Positions 1-7,364 are shown, numbered from the stretch's first letter. The stretch is 14,691 bases of DNA from CAZOWW01 sp964583765 (GCA_964583765.1 CAZOWW010000136.1:1-14691); one strand, 5' to 3'. Numbers and translations: made by a program. Notes: generated from the letters alone by a model not told the origin.

Positions 1-201
1 AAGGTGGCCTGGACGTTCGCCAACGGTCAGACCGTCAGCCAGTCCTGGAGCGCGAACCTGACCAGCAGTGGCTCGGCGGTCACGGCGACCAACCTGTCCT
101 GGAACGGTGCCCTGGGCGCCGGGGCGAACACCAGCTTCGGGTTCCTGGGCAGCTGGAACGGCACCAACACCGTCCCGACCGTCACCTGCACCGCCAGCTG
201 A
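1..201 (+). CDS. C-terminal CBM2 cellulose-binding domain of a secreted protein (5' truncated)
   Basis: The reading frame is open from base 1 and stops with TGA at 199-201, leaving only the last 66 residues. They match the C-terminal half of carbohydrate-binding module family 2: VAWTFANGQTVSQSW, then a TNLSWNG strand, then SFGFLGSWNG and a terminal TVTCTAS whose Cys would close the usual CBM2 disulfide. The Trp residues in WTF, SW, LSW and GSW are typical of this flat cellulose- or chitin-binding face. CBM2 modules usually sit at the C terminus of exported glycoside hydrolases or AA10 lytic polysaccharide monooxygenases, so the missing catalytic part lies upstream. The GTG at position 4 is internal, not a start. 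The family call is strong; the identity of the whole enzyme is unknown. Confidence 0.88.
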   Translation, partial: KVAWTFANGQTVSQSWSANLTSSGSAVTATNLSWNGALGAGANTSFGFLGSWNGTNTVPTVTCTAS

Positions 202-231
202 CCTGCACGACCAGCTGAGCACCCCAGATGT

Positions 232-271
232 GAGGGCGGGGCCCACACCACACGGTGTGGACCCCGCCCTC
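232..271 (+). terminator. Strong stem-loop terminator after the CBM2 gene
   Basis: Positions 232-249 (GAGGGCGGGG, C, CCACACC) pair with 254-271 (GGTGTGG, A, CCCCGCCCTC) around an ACAC loop: 17 pairs with one C/A mismatch. It starts 30 bp after the CBM2 stop. There is no U tract, as is common in actinobacteria. The stem is nearly symmetric, so it may also stop transcription arriving from the minus-strand gene ending at 432. The remaining 272-431 shows no gene. Confidence 0.85.
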
Positions 272-431
272 CTCTCGTCACCGCGCCCGCGTCGAACCGA
301 CGACCGGCCGTCGAGCAACGAGGACCCCGCCCCCTTCGGATGTGGAACCGGAGTCGGAACGCCGGACCGGGGGCCCCGAGCCATCGGGCCGCCTCACCGA
401 CATCACCGGTGCCACGGGGGCGGGATCTTCC

Positions 432-1025
432 TCAGTTGTCCGCCACCACGGCGGGGGTGGGTGGGATCCGTCGCCCCAGGAATTCCCGCTCGGGATCCGT
501 GCGTCGCAGATGCCACAGGCCCAGCACGGCGAGTACCAGCAGGAGCCCGGCCGCCACGAAGGCGACCACCGCCGCGTACAGCGCCACCTGTGCCATCTTC
601 CAGAAGGCATAGGCGTTCAGGAGAAGACCGCGAAGGGTCTCGCCGCGGAACATGGTCTGCACCTGGGTCGCCAGCTGCGTGTCGGAAGGATCGGCCTGCG
701 CCTTGGCGGACAGCTGGGAGTAGGTCTGTCCCCCGCCGATCTTCTGCAGGTGGACGGCGATGAAGTGATTCGCCCAGGCCTCCGCCTGGGCACCGTCCAG
801 CAACTGCTGCCCGGCGTACTTACTGAGATAGGGCTTGATCTGCGGGTCGGCCAACGCCTGACTCCCCGCGGGTGGGAAGAAGATCTTCTGATCCGCGAGC
901 TGACTGTGCACCTGGTCGTCGATGAACCCGTGGGCCCACAGGAGCAGACCTCCCGCGACGGCCAACACCAGGGCCAGCAGCACTCCCACCGCGGCTGCTA
1001 AGGCATCGAACGTCCTCCTTCGCAT
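432..1025 (-). CDS. Two-helix membrane protein of unknown function
   Basis: This 197-aa protein starts with ATG at 1025 behind a clear GGGAGG ribosome binding site with 5 nt spacing. A short Arg-rich N terminus (MRRR) precedes TM helix 1 (about residues 10-31). A roughly 110-residue region follows with KIFFPPAGSQAL at 47-58 and a GGGQTYSQLS stretch near 98-106. TM helix 2 (about 146-170) leads to a basic cytoplasmic tail. The topology suggests both ends in the cytoplasm and the middle segment outside. The IFFPP-type segment resembles conserved hypothetical membrane proteins of actinobacteria, but I cannot name a family with a known function. It is transcribed alone, convergent with the CBM2 gene and divergent from the gene at 1473. 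Confidence 0.82.
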   Translation of the reverse strand: MRRRTFDALAAAVGVLLALVLAVAGGLLLWAHGFIDDQVHSQLADQKIFFPPAGSQALADPQIKPYLSKYAGQQLLDGAQAEAWANHFIAVHLQKIGGGQTYSQLSAKAQADPSDTQLATQVQTMFRGETLRGLLLNAYAFWKMAQVALYAAVVAFVAAGLLLVLAVLGLWHLRRTDPEREFLGRRIPPTPAVVADN

Positions 1026-1138
1026 AGCGACCTCCCTTGGTCAACTGGTGATACCGATGACAGGCCAATTGTGCTTGCAGTTTCAACCACGATCAATGGT
1101 CTCCCGGGACAGAAACCCCCGCCCGGTCGCCCGGACCG

Positions 1139-1219
1139 CTCGAACCACCCGCACCGGCTGCGCGCGCCACCCGCACCACCAGCTCGAACCTCCCGCATGA
1201 ACCCACTCGAACCGCCCGA
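1139..1219 (+). repeat. Three direct copies of CTCGAACCNCCCG in a divergent intergenic gap
   Basis: Copies begin at 1139 (CTCGAACCACCCG), 1183 (CTCGAACCTCCCG) and 1206 (CTCGAACCGCCCG), and differ only at the ninth base. They lie in the 447-bp gap between the divergent genes ending (5') at 1025 and 1473, where I see no convincing gene. Irregular spacing (44 and 23 bp) argues against simple slippage and allows a protein-binding role, which is inference. Confidence 0.5.
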
Positions 1220-1234
1220 GCTGAGCGGCCGGAC

Positions 1235-1282
1235 GGTGATGCGAACGGCCGGTCTGCCGGCACACCGACCGTCCGCATCACC
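1235..1282 (+). promoter_or_regulatory. Nested inverted repeat in the 1026-1472 gap
   Basis: GGTGATGCGAACGG (1235-1248) pairs with CCGTCCGCATCACC (1269-1282) at 13 of 14 positions. Inside lies a second hairpin, GCCGG/CCGGC (1248-1252 and 1257-1261). The structure is about 190 bp upstream of the GTG at 1473 and about 210 bp upstream of the opposing gene start. It could be an RNA leader structure, a terminator or an operator; the sequence does not decide. Confidence 0.45.
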
Positions 1283-1472
1283 GGTGGAGCAGGGGGCGAG
1301 GAACTCGAGGACGGGCGGCAGGTACAGTCGATCCACGGGAGATGTAGTCAGAATGTGCCCATCCTGTTACCGTGAGTTCTCGATCAATCATCCGGGCGAT
1401 CACTTGGCGCCGACCCGTCGCCCGTGGCGGAGTCCTCCTCACGCCGCCGATGACGTTCCGAGGGGAGTTCCT

Positions 1473-1823
1473 GTGAGCACGAGCGACCACAACCTCTTCC
1501 TGTCCCCCGGCGCTTCCCGGGAGTCCCAGCCCGAGCCCGAGGTCCCCCAGGACCGTGAGCTGCCCCCGGGCGGCCCGACGCCGTCCTGGACACACGAAGA
1601 GATCTTCACCAGCCCGCCGCTGCCGGACGGGGCAGAGGACATGTCCGAACTGGACATGCCGGGACTGGACATGCCCAGACGGGACGTGCCCGGACGACGG
1701 TCGGGTGCGACCGCGCTCGGCGGCGCCTCCGGCCGTCCCGAAGCGGCGTCCCCACGACGCACCCGGCGTCGCGGCACCGACTCCGCACAGCCCACCCGGC
1801 AGCGCCGAGCCCGCCGGGGCTGA
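1473..1823 (+). CDS. Small disordered hypothetical protein
   Basis: I place the start at GTG 1473 because AGGGGAG lies 5 nt upstream and third-position G/C is very high from there on. The 116-aa product starts VSTSDHNLFLSPG and is rich in Pro, Asp and Arg. Near residues 55-75 it carries a short repeat (ELDMPGLDMPRRDVPG). The C terminus is strongly Arg-rich (RRTRRRG, RQRRARRG). There is no signal peptide, membrane segment or recognised domain, so it is probably intrinsically disordered. An in-frame ATG at 1353 would add 40 residues including CPSC, but that stretch has poor codon bias and no ribosome binding site. From about 1690 onward a Pro/Ala-rich reading in another frame has comparable codon bias, so the true C terminus is uncertain. 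Confidence 0.6.
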   Translation: MSTSDHNLFLSPGASRESQPEPEVPQDRELPPGGPTPSWTHEEIFTSPPLPDGAEDMSELDMPGLDMPRRDVPGRRSGATALGGASGRPEAASPRRTRRRGTDSAQPTRQRRARRG

Positions 1824-2068
1824 GGCTCGACGCCGAGCCGAACCGAACCGGGACAGCCGATACCTCGCCGAGGATCCGCCACCGGTTCCTCCACCGTCGG
1901 TGACATCGTCGGCCGGTGACAAATGGGTGCTCCGGCCCGCTGACGTACCAGGTGCTTCGGTAACGCCGGCGCGCTCACCGGCGAAGGAGATGTTCCTCGA
2001 CAAGCACCGTGCTGGGCAGCGACGGACAACGCCGAACCGCCGCTGCCGCTCTCTCCCGCAACACCCAG

Positions 2069-2103
2069 GCAGCCCGTCCGGACCGCTCCCCCGGACGGGC
2101 TGC
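2069..2103. terminator. Perfect 13-bp stem-loop between convergent genes
   Basis: GCAGCCCGTCCGG (2069-2081) and CCGGACGGGCTGC (2091-2103) pair perfectly around a 9-nt loop. It lies between the plus-strand gene ending at 1823 and the minus-strand TPR gene ending at 2177, so it can terminate transcription from both sides. The rest of 1824-2176 holds no gene I can support. Confidence 0.85.
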
Positions 2104-2176
2104 CGCCCGGGGTGCGGGCCTCCTGCAGCGGGTCGCCGTCCTGACCCTTCCCCGGTGCTGCGGCCTCCCCACGCGT

Positions 2177-3176
2177 TCAGGAGTGGACGCGCACCAGGGC
2201 GACCCCGATGCCCAGCACCAAGGCGGCCAGGACGAGCCACGCCACCCGGTCGGTGAGATCACCCCGCGGCAGGAGTCCGAGCGGTCCGCTCGTCATGCGT
2301 CGACGCGCCCTCGCCCGCAGCAGGAGGACGGACAGGAACACGCACCCGGCCGCCGTCCAGGCCAGACTCGGATAGGCCACGGCCGGCAGGACCGCGCCGA
2401 CCAGGAGCAGCAGGACGGCCAGACCGACGAGGGCGTCGGCCGCCGGCAGGCTGGGCCCCGTGCACAAGCGCACGAACCGGGTACGCAGCTCAGGCGGAAG
2501 CCGTCTCCGCAGCCGCAGCACGTCCACCACGGGCAGCAGGAGCAGCCCGACCGGGACGATGCGGCCGACCGACGAGTTGCCCAGGGCGGACTGGCGAAGG
2601 GCCACCGTGACGGCGAGGAGGAGCCACCAGACAACCCGGCGCAGCAGTTCGGCGGCCACGTCGTCGAGCTTGCGCCGGCTGATGGTGGCCCGCGGATCGG
2701 TGCGCACGGCCCGGGCGAATCCGGTCACCGCCCGCGCGAGTGCCTCCGGGCTCTGGAACCGGGATCCCCGCCGGAGTTCCTGCCGGGCGAGCTGGTCGAG
2801 GGCCCCGGTGTGCTGGGGAACCAGCGCCAGGGTGTTGCCGAAGGCAGCCCAGGCGCGTTGCCGGTCGCCGAGTGCCGCCGCGGGCCTCCCGGATCGCCCG
2901 CTGCTGGTCACCGGTGTGGGTGTAGGCCAGGCTCAACAACCGGCGCTGCCGCTCGCCCTCGGGGTCGAGGGCCACCGCGCGCCGGGCGGACTCGATCGCC
3001 CGGCGGTGGTCCCCGGCGCCGATCTCCGCCCGCGCGAGCAGGCACCAAGCGTCCACCAGGTCCGGATCCCGGGCGAGCACCTGCCGCGCCAGGGCAGCAC
3101 TCTCGGGGAACCGGCTCAGGTTGCACAGTTCCTCGGCACGAGCCAGATCCGTCCATGCCCGCGGCGACTCGGTCAC
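2177..3176 (-). pseudogene. TPR repeat plus multi-helix membrane protein, frameshifted near 2880
   Basis: A GTG start at 3176 overlaps the stop of the AAA+ gene by 4 nt (GTGA). The first 98 codons encode TPR helices, for example RFPESAALARQVLARDPD and DHRRAIESARRAVALDPE. At about 2880-2885 the reading moves to another minus-strand frame. Removing one base from the minus-strand GGCCCGCGG joins IREA directly to AAALGDRQRAW and completes a third TPR. The joined product would have 332 residues: TPRs at about 1-160, then hydrophobic segments near 181-195, 204-221, 246-268, 269-287 and 309-329. Without repair, a GTG at 2911 could start a 244-aa membrane fragment. This may be a true mutation, a sequencing error in the CCC run or, less likely, programmed frameshifting. 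Its role is probably membrane partner or scaffold of the adjacent AAA+ ATPase. Confidence 0.75.
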
Positions 3177-4606
3177 CGCCGTCGCCGGGTGCGCAGGTAG
3201 GCGAGCAGATCGTCGTACATCCCCTGCTCGTTCGCGAACTCCGCGACGTTGGCCGCCGTCTCCAGCCAGGCACCGATCGAGGGACGGACCTCCTTCACCG
3301 CGGCCTCGAGATCCGCCATCCCGATCAGACGTACGGTGCCGGTGCGTGCGGAGTCGAGCAGTGCCCGCTCGGCGGCCGTCTCGCACACATATGCCAGATC
3401 GGCCCCCGAGTAGCCGTCCGTGGCCCGGGCCAACCGCGCCAGGTTGACCTCGCCCACCGGACGCCGGGTGAGGTGGTAGCGCAAGATCGCCTCCCGCGCC
3501 GGCTGGTCCGGTGGCAGTACCAGCAGCGTCCGGTCGAAGCGACCCGGACGGCGCAGGGCCACGTCCACGTCCCAGGGGTGGTTGGTCGCACCGAGCACGA
3601 AGACCCCGGAGTTGTCCCCGGCGAGCCCGTCCATCTCGCTCAGGAGTTGGTTCACGGTGCCTCTCGAGGCGCTGTTGCGCAGCTGACTCCGCTTCTGCCC
3701 CAGAGCATCCACCTCGTCGAGGAACACCACGCACGGAGCGCTGCGCCGGGCGATCGCGAAGATGTCGCGAATGTTCCGTTCGCTCTGCCCGATGTACATG
3801 TCGAGCACATCGGCCAGCCCGACCGGCAGAAACCCTGCGCCCAGCTCACCCGCCACCGCGCGGGCGATGAAGGTCTTGCCGCAGCCCGGGGGCCCGTAGA
3901 GCAGCAGGCCGCCCTGCAACGACTTCCCGTACAGGCGCATGAGCTCGGGATTGCGCATCGGAGCCAGGAGGCTCGCCTCGAGCCGGGCCTTCACCTCGGA
4001 CATGCCCCCCACGTCCGTGAGACGCACGGCGGCCCGTTCCACGTCGAAGGCGTCGCCGAGGCCGGAGTCGGAGGCTGCGTCCTCGGCGCCGTCCGACTCC
4101 ACGAACATCGGTGGCACCACCCCGGAGAACTCCGCGTCGAGCCGACGCAGCAGGTCCTCCGCGGACCCGCCGTCGGGTCCCGGCGCCGCAGGGTCCTGAT
4201 CCGGGGTGCCCCGGTCGACAGCGCCCCCGTCCCGAGTGCCTCGATGGTCCCGCGGGTCGCGACCCCGAGTGCCTCGATGATCCTTCGGGTCACGATCCCG
4301 AGTGTCTCGATCCGGGTCGGTCCCGCCTCTGGCGGGCGGGACGGCGTCGGAGGGTCGAGCAGGCGGGGCGCCGTCCGCGCGCGATGCCACGAAGGGGACC
4401 CCGGTCACGCCGGCTGCCCCGGCCACGAGCTGCAGGGCCGCCGTGTTGTCAGGATCCTGCGCCAGGACGAGCGCCGCGTGCCGCACGGCGTCGGCCCGCC
4501 GTCCCGCGGCCACCAGCAGTTCCGCCAGATGCAGGCGCAACGCAACGTCCTGCGGCGCGGCCTCCACCGCCGCTTGCAGGCTCGCCAGGAGGGTCTCCGA
4601 GATCAC
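3173..4606 (-). CDS. TPR-containing AAA+ ATPase (Cdc48/VPS4-like)
   Basis: This 477-aa ATPase has N-terminal TPR-like helices (1-66), a charged Asp/Arg-rich linker with an 11-residue repeat (about 100-126), then a complete AAA+ module. The linker-to-core DVGG motif is at 198-201, Walker A GPPGCGKT at 238-245, pore-loop-like MYIGQSE at 270-276, Walker B VVFLDEVD at 293-300, sensor 1 GATN at 339-342, arginine finger RRPGRFDR at 352-359 and sensor 2 GYSGADL at 398-404. All catalytic residues are intact, so it should hydrolyse ATP and remodel or unfold protein complexes. No protease domain follows, so it is not FtsH. The GTG start at 4606 overlaps the stop of the short upstream frame (GTGA), and its own stop overlaps the TPR membrane gene in the same way. 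Substrate and partners are unknown. Confidence 0.9.
   Translation of the reverse strand: MISETLLASLQAAVEAAPQDVALRLHLAELLVAAGRRADAVRHAALVLAQDPDNTAALQLVAGAAGVTGVPFVASRADGAPPARPSDAVPPARGGTDPDRDTRDRDPKDHRGTRGRDPRDHRGTRDGGAVDRGTPDQDPAAPGPDGGSAEDLLRRLDAEFSGVVPPMFVESDGAEDAASDSGLGDAFDVERAAVRLTDVGGMSEVKARLEASLLAPMRNPELMRLYGKSLQGGLLLYGPPGCGKTFIARAVAGELGAGFLPVGLADVLDMYIGQSERNIRDIFAIARRSAPCVVFLDEVDALGQKRSQLRNSASRGTVNQLLSEMDGLAGDNSGVFVLGATNHPWDVDVALRRPGRFDRTLLVLPPDQPAREAILRYHLTRRPVGEVNLARLARATDGYSGADLAYVCETAAERALLDSARTGTVRLIGMADLEAAVKEVRPSIGAWLETAANVAEFANEQGMYDDLLAYLRTRRRR
4231..4311 (-). repeat. 33-bp tandem repeat inside the AAA+ gene linker
   Basis: CCCGAGTGCCTCGAT occurs at 4231 and 4264 and, with one change, at 4297: an exact 33-bp period. 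It encodes an 11-residue repeat in the AAA+ protein, GTRGRDPRDHR and variants. The period keeps the reading frame, so copy number could vary without breaking the protein. Confidence 0.7.
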
Positions 4607-4713
4607 CCCGGCAGTATCCCTGTCCCCGCCGAGGCGTTCACGGGCGGTCCGGCGAATGGTCCGGCAGGCGGTCCGATGAGAGGTCCGGCGAACCGCCGGG
4701 CAGCCGCCGTCAT
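4603..4713 (-). CDS. 36-aa coupled small protein with four xxGP repeats
   Basis: On the minus strand, ATG at 4713 overlaps the TGA of the GGDEF gene by 4 nt (ATGA). This frame's own TGA at 4605-4603 overlaps the GTG of the AAA+ gene by 4 nt (GTGA). The 36 residues begin MTAAARR, continue with FAGP, LIGP, PAGP and FAGP, and end ASAGTGILPG. The frame exactly bridges the two large genes, which is hard to explain by chance and fits translational coupling. The peptide is hydrophobic and Gly/Pro-rich, without a signal peptide or known domain. No strong ribosome binding site of its own is visible. It may be a functional microprotein or a coupling device that carries ribosomes to the ATPase start. 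I do not recognise a family. Confidence 0.55.
   Translation of the reverse strand: MTAAARRFAGPLIGPPAGPFAGPPVNASAGTGILPG
4646..4693 (-). repeat. Four 12-bp tandem units (GGTCCGGCGAAT type)
   Basis: On the plus strand four 12-bp units begin GGTCC at 4646, 4658, 4670 and 4682 (GGTCCGGCGAAT, GGTCCGGCAGGC, GGTCCGATGAGA, GGTCCGGCGAAC). Read on the minus strand they encode the four xxGP tetrapeptides of the small frame at 4603-4713. Unit length is a multiple of three, so expansion would not break the frame. Confidence 0.75.
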
Positions 4714-7079
4714 CTTCTCAGGACATCCGTACCGGTCGGACAGCGCGGACTCGGCGGGCACCCCGAGTCCGCCGCACGCAGAGGTTGCCCCTGCCTCCCC
4801 GGCGCCTCGCCCTCCTCCTCCGGCGCGGGCTCGCCCGGACACTCCGGCGCAGCTCCGCCGGCATCGGTGGGTGCCTCGGTCTCCTCCGCCCGCAGCGCCC
4901 CGTCCATCCCGCCCGCGACGCTCACGTCGTCCGACGGGTCGCCCTCGTGCACGAGGGCAGCAATCATGGCGGGGTCGGCCACGACCACACGATCGCGGCC
5001 TTCCACCTTGGCCCGGTAGAGGGCCTGGTCCGCCGCTCTGATCATCGAGGACGGCGCGAGCGGACAACCGGGTGCTGCCACCGCGACCCCGATGCTCACC
5101 GTCACGACCGAGCGCACGGGGGACGCGCGGTGCGGCACCGCGGCCTCGGCGAGCAGGTCCCGCACGCGCTTCGCGACCGCCAGCGCACCTCGCAGGCCGG
5201 CGCCGGGCAGGACCACCGCGAACTCCTCGCCGCCGTAACGGCAGGCCAGGTCCTCGGGGTCACGGGTGGCGGCGGCCAGGCAGGAGGCGACCTTGCGGAG
5301 CGTCTCGTCCCCCCGCAGGTGCCCGTAGCAGTCGTTGTACGGCTTGAACATGTCGACGTCGACCATGAGCAGGGCGAGCCGGCCGCCGTGACGCGATCTC
5401 GGATCGCACCAGGCCGCGAGATGTCTCTCGAACGCCATGCGGTTGGCGATCCGCGTCAGCCCGTCCCGCATGAGTGAGGCCTGGAGCTGCTGGTTCGCAT
5501 GTTCCAGCTCCTGGGTCCGCTCGGCCACCAGTCGTTCGAGGGTCGCCGCGTGCTCCTGGAGCTCCCGGGTGCTCAACACGGTGTGCAGGGCGCGACTCAG
5601 GTCGATCCGCAGCAGCTCGGTGAGGGTCGCCGTCCCGCCGACCGCGTCGAAGAGCAGGTAGCCGAGCTCCCGGTCCGCCACAGCCAGCGGCTGGAGCGTC
5701 AGGAGCCCGGCTCGCAGCTCACCACGCAGCTCTTTCGGAAGCAACCGGTGCTGGTCGAAGACCTCGGACGGTGGTGGCTCGGGCCGGCCGCGCCGGTAGG
5801 CGAGCACGAGCCGCGCCCGGGACACCTCCTCGACCTCGCCGCCTGCGGACCCGGGCTTCTCGTTGAGGGCCAGGAAACAGCGTCGGATCCCCAGGCGGTT
5901 GATCCGGGAGCTCAGGGCCGCGGTCACCTCGGCAACCGTCCGGCAGTGCATCATGGCGCGGTTGATGCCCATGACGGCCTCTTGCGAGACGAGCAGCGAG
6001 CGGGCCGACTGCCCCATGCCGATCGCCCGCATCAGTTCGTCGTGCGCCTGGTCCAGACCCACCATCCACTGACCGTCGACCAGACGTGCATAGTCCGGAC
6101 GGGCCTGGTCGACGGATCCGTTCCAGCTGCTCAGGATGCGGTTCTTGTCCGGTGAGGTGGAACCCCGAACCACCAGGCGCGAGTCGATCACAAGGTTCGT
6201 CGGCGCGTCCTCGGGAGGCTCGTCATCCGCCGCGGCCGGGTCCGCCGCCGTTCCGGGTTGCCCGGGAGGTGAGCCGTCCCCGCGGGCTTCCTGCAGTTGC
6301 CGATCCATCGCTTCGAGCAGGAGGCGCGCAGCGGCCGCACCCTGCTCCTCGAGATTCTGGTCGACGCTGGTCAGCCCCGGCCAGGTCAGCGCAGCCGCCT
6401 CCAGATTGTCGAAACCGCTCACGACCACCGTCTGCGGCACGCCCATGCCCTCGTCGATCAACGCACCCATCGCGCCCATCGCCGACTCGTCGTTGAGCGC
6501 CACGACCGCGTCGAGGTCACGACGCCGTCCGAGCAGATCCCGTATCACGGCATAGGTGATGTCCTGGCGGAACGCGCCCTCGACGATCAGGTCCTCGTCG
6601 ACCTCGATGCCCCGGCTTCGCAACTCCGCGCGGAATACCCGCTCGCGAGCCTCGGAGTCCACCTGGTGGGCGATCCCGCGGACGAGCGAGGGACGGCGGA
6701 CCTTCCGCTCGTCGAGCAGGTGCGCCATCAGAGCGATCATGCCCGAGACGTTGTCGCCACGTACGCCAGGTGTTCGGGGGTCGCCGTCCCCTATCCGCAC
6801 GGTGGGGATGCGCTGCCGGCGCAGTTCCGCCCGCAGCTGGGCACCCTGGTCATCGGCGGCCGAGGCGAGCGCGATGACCCCCACCGGCACCCGCTGGCGG
6901 ATGAGGTCGAGGAGGAGCGAGGACGGACCCTCCTGCGCACCGAACGGCTCGTCGCAGACCGCGATCATCGGAAAACCCTGTTCGGACAGGACACTGCGCA
7001 TACCGGCGATGAGTCTCGACTGGTACTCGCCCATGCCGGTCATCACCACGGCGACAGGTCGTCCGGACGTCCCCGCCAT
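4710..7079 (-). CDS. PBP1/LacI-like sensor with GGDEF diguanylate cyclase
   Basis: I choose ATG at 7079 (789 aa) because the sensor fold begins at RPVAVVMTG just after it and GGAG lies 10 nt upstream. In-frame ATGs at 7130 and 7145 and a longer frame from 7247 are alternatives. Residues 6-306 form a LacI/periplasmic-binding-protein type I fold without a HTH or signal peptide, so ligand sensing is probably cytoplasmic. A GAF-like region follows (about 365-500), then a coiled coil (504-537), then a GGDEF domain (538-700) with VDVDMFKPYND and an intact GGEEF at 616-620. It should make c-di-GMP from two GTP. The usual inhibitory-site Arg of RxxD is Asp here (DPED, 607-610), so classical product inhibition may be lost. 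An acidic disordered tail ends the protein. It heads the operon with the small frame, AAA+ and TPR genes. Confidence 0.88.
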   Translation of the reverse strand: MAGTSGRPVAVVMTGMGEYQSRLIAGMRSVLSEQGFPMIAVCDEPFGAQEGPSSLLLDLIRQRVPVGVIALASAADDQGAQLRAELRRQRIPTVRIGDGDPRTPGVRGDNVSGMIALMAHLLDERKVRRPSLVRGIAHQVDSEARERVFRAELRSRGIEVDEDLIVEGAFRQDITYAVIRDLLGRRRDLDAVVALNDESAMGAMGALIDEGMGVPQTVVVSGFDNLEAAALTWPGLTSVDQNLEEQGAAAARLLLEAMDRQLQEARGDGSPPGQPGTAADPAAADDEPPEDAPTNLVIDSRLVVRGSTSPDKNRILSSWNGSVDQARPDYARLVDGQWMVGLDQAHDELMRAIGMGQSARSLLVSQEAVMGINRAMMHCRTVAEVTAALSSRINRLGIRRCFLALNEKPGSAGGEVEEVSRARLVLAYRRGRPEPPPSEVFDQHRLLPKELRGELRAGLLTLQPLAVADRELGYLLFDAVGGTATLTELLRIDLSRALHTVLSTRELQEHAATLERLVAERTQELEHANQQLQASLMRDGLTRIANRMAFERHLAAWCDPRSRHGGRLALLMVDVDMFKPYNDCYGHLRGDETLRKVASCLAAATRDPEDLACRYGGEEFAVVLPGAGLRGALAVAKRVRDLLAEAAVPHRASPVRSVVTVSIGVAVAAPGCPLAPSSMIRAADQALYRAKVEGRDRVVVADPAMIAALVHEGDPSDDVSVAGGMDGALRAEETEAPTDAGGAAPECPGEPAPEEEGEAPGRQGQPLRAADSGCPPSPRCPTGTDVLRR

Positions 7080-7258
7080 GGTCGCGCAGCTCCGATCGCC
7101 GTGCCAGCCAGCCCTCGATCTATGCGTCATCTCTCTACGCGCCATCTGTACGTCGAACGGTCCGCTGCCCGACTTGAGGTCAGGGCGGCCCCGGACCGCA
7201 CACACCGCACGGGCGGAGGAGGGAGCTCCCGGACGGCGGACCGACACACACGCCCCCG

Positions 7259-7307
7259 GACCGTCAGGACGCTGCGGAGGGGGGAGCCACCCGACCGTCA
7301 GGACGCT
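7259..7307 (+). repeat. Direct repeat GACCGTCAGGACGCT upstream of the diguanylate cyclase
   Basis: The 15-mer occurs at 7259-7273 and 7293-7307, 34 bp apart, in the 285-bp gap 7080-7364 between the cyclase start and the end of the DUF2178-like gene. No further gene is visible in the gap. A binding-site role for the cyclase promoter is possible but unsupported beyond position. Confidence 0.4.
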
Positions 7308-7364
7308 CAGGAAGTTCAGGACGGCGACCTGGGACGAGCACGATCCGGGAGCACCCCGGGGACG

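Noticed and set aside
2009..5041. 1010-codon open frame on the plus strand
   Set aside because: It runs antisense to the TPR, AAA+ and cyclase genes and has no domain; its low-complexity Gly/Pro/Arg/His content is typical of antisense frames in GC-rich DNA. A terminator hairpin also lies near its beginning.
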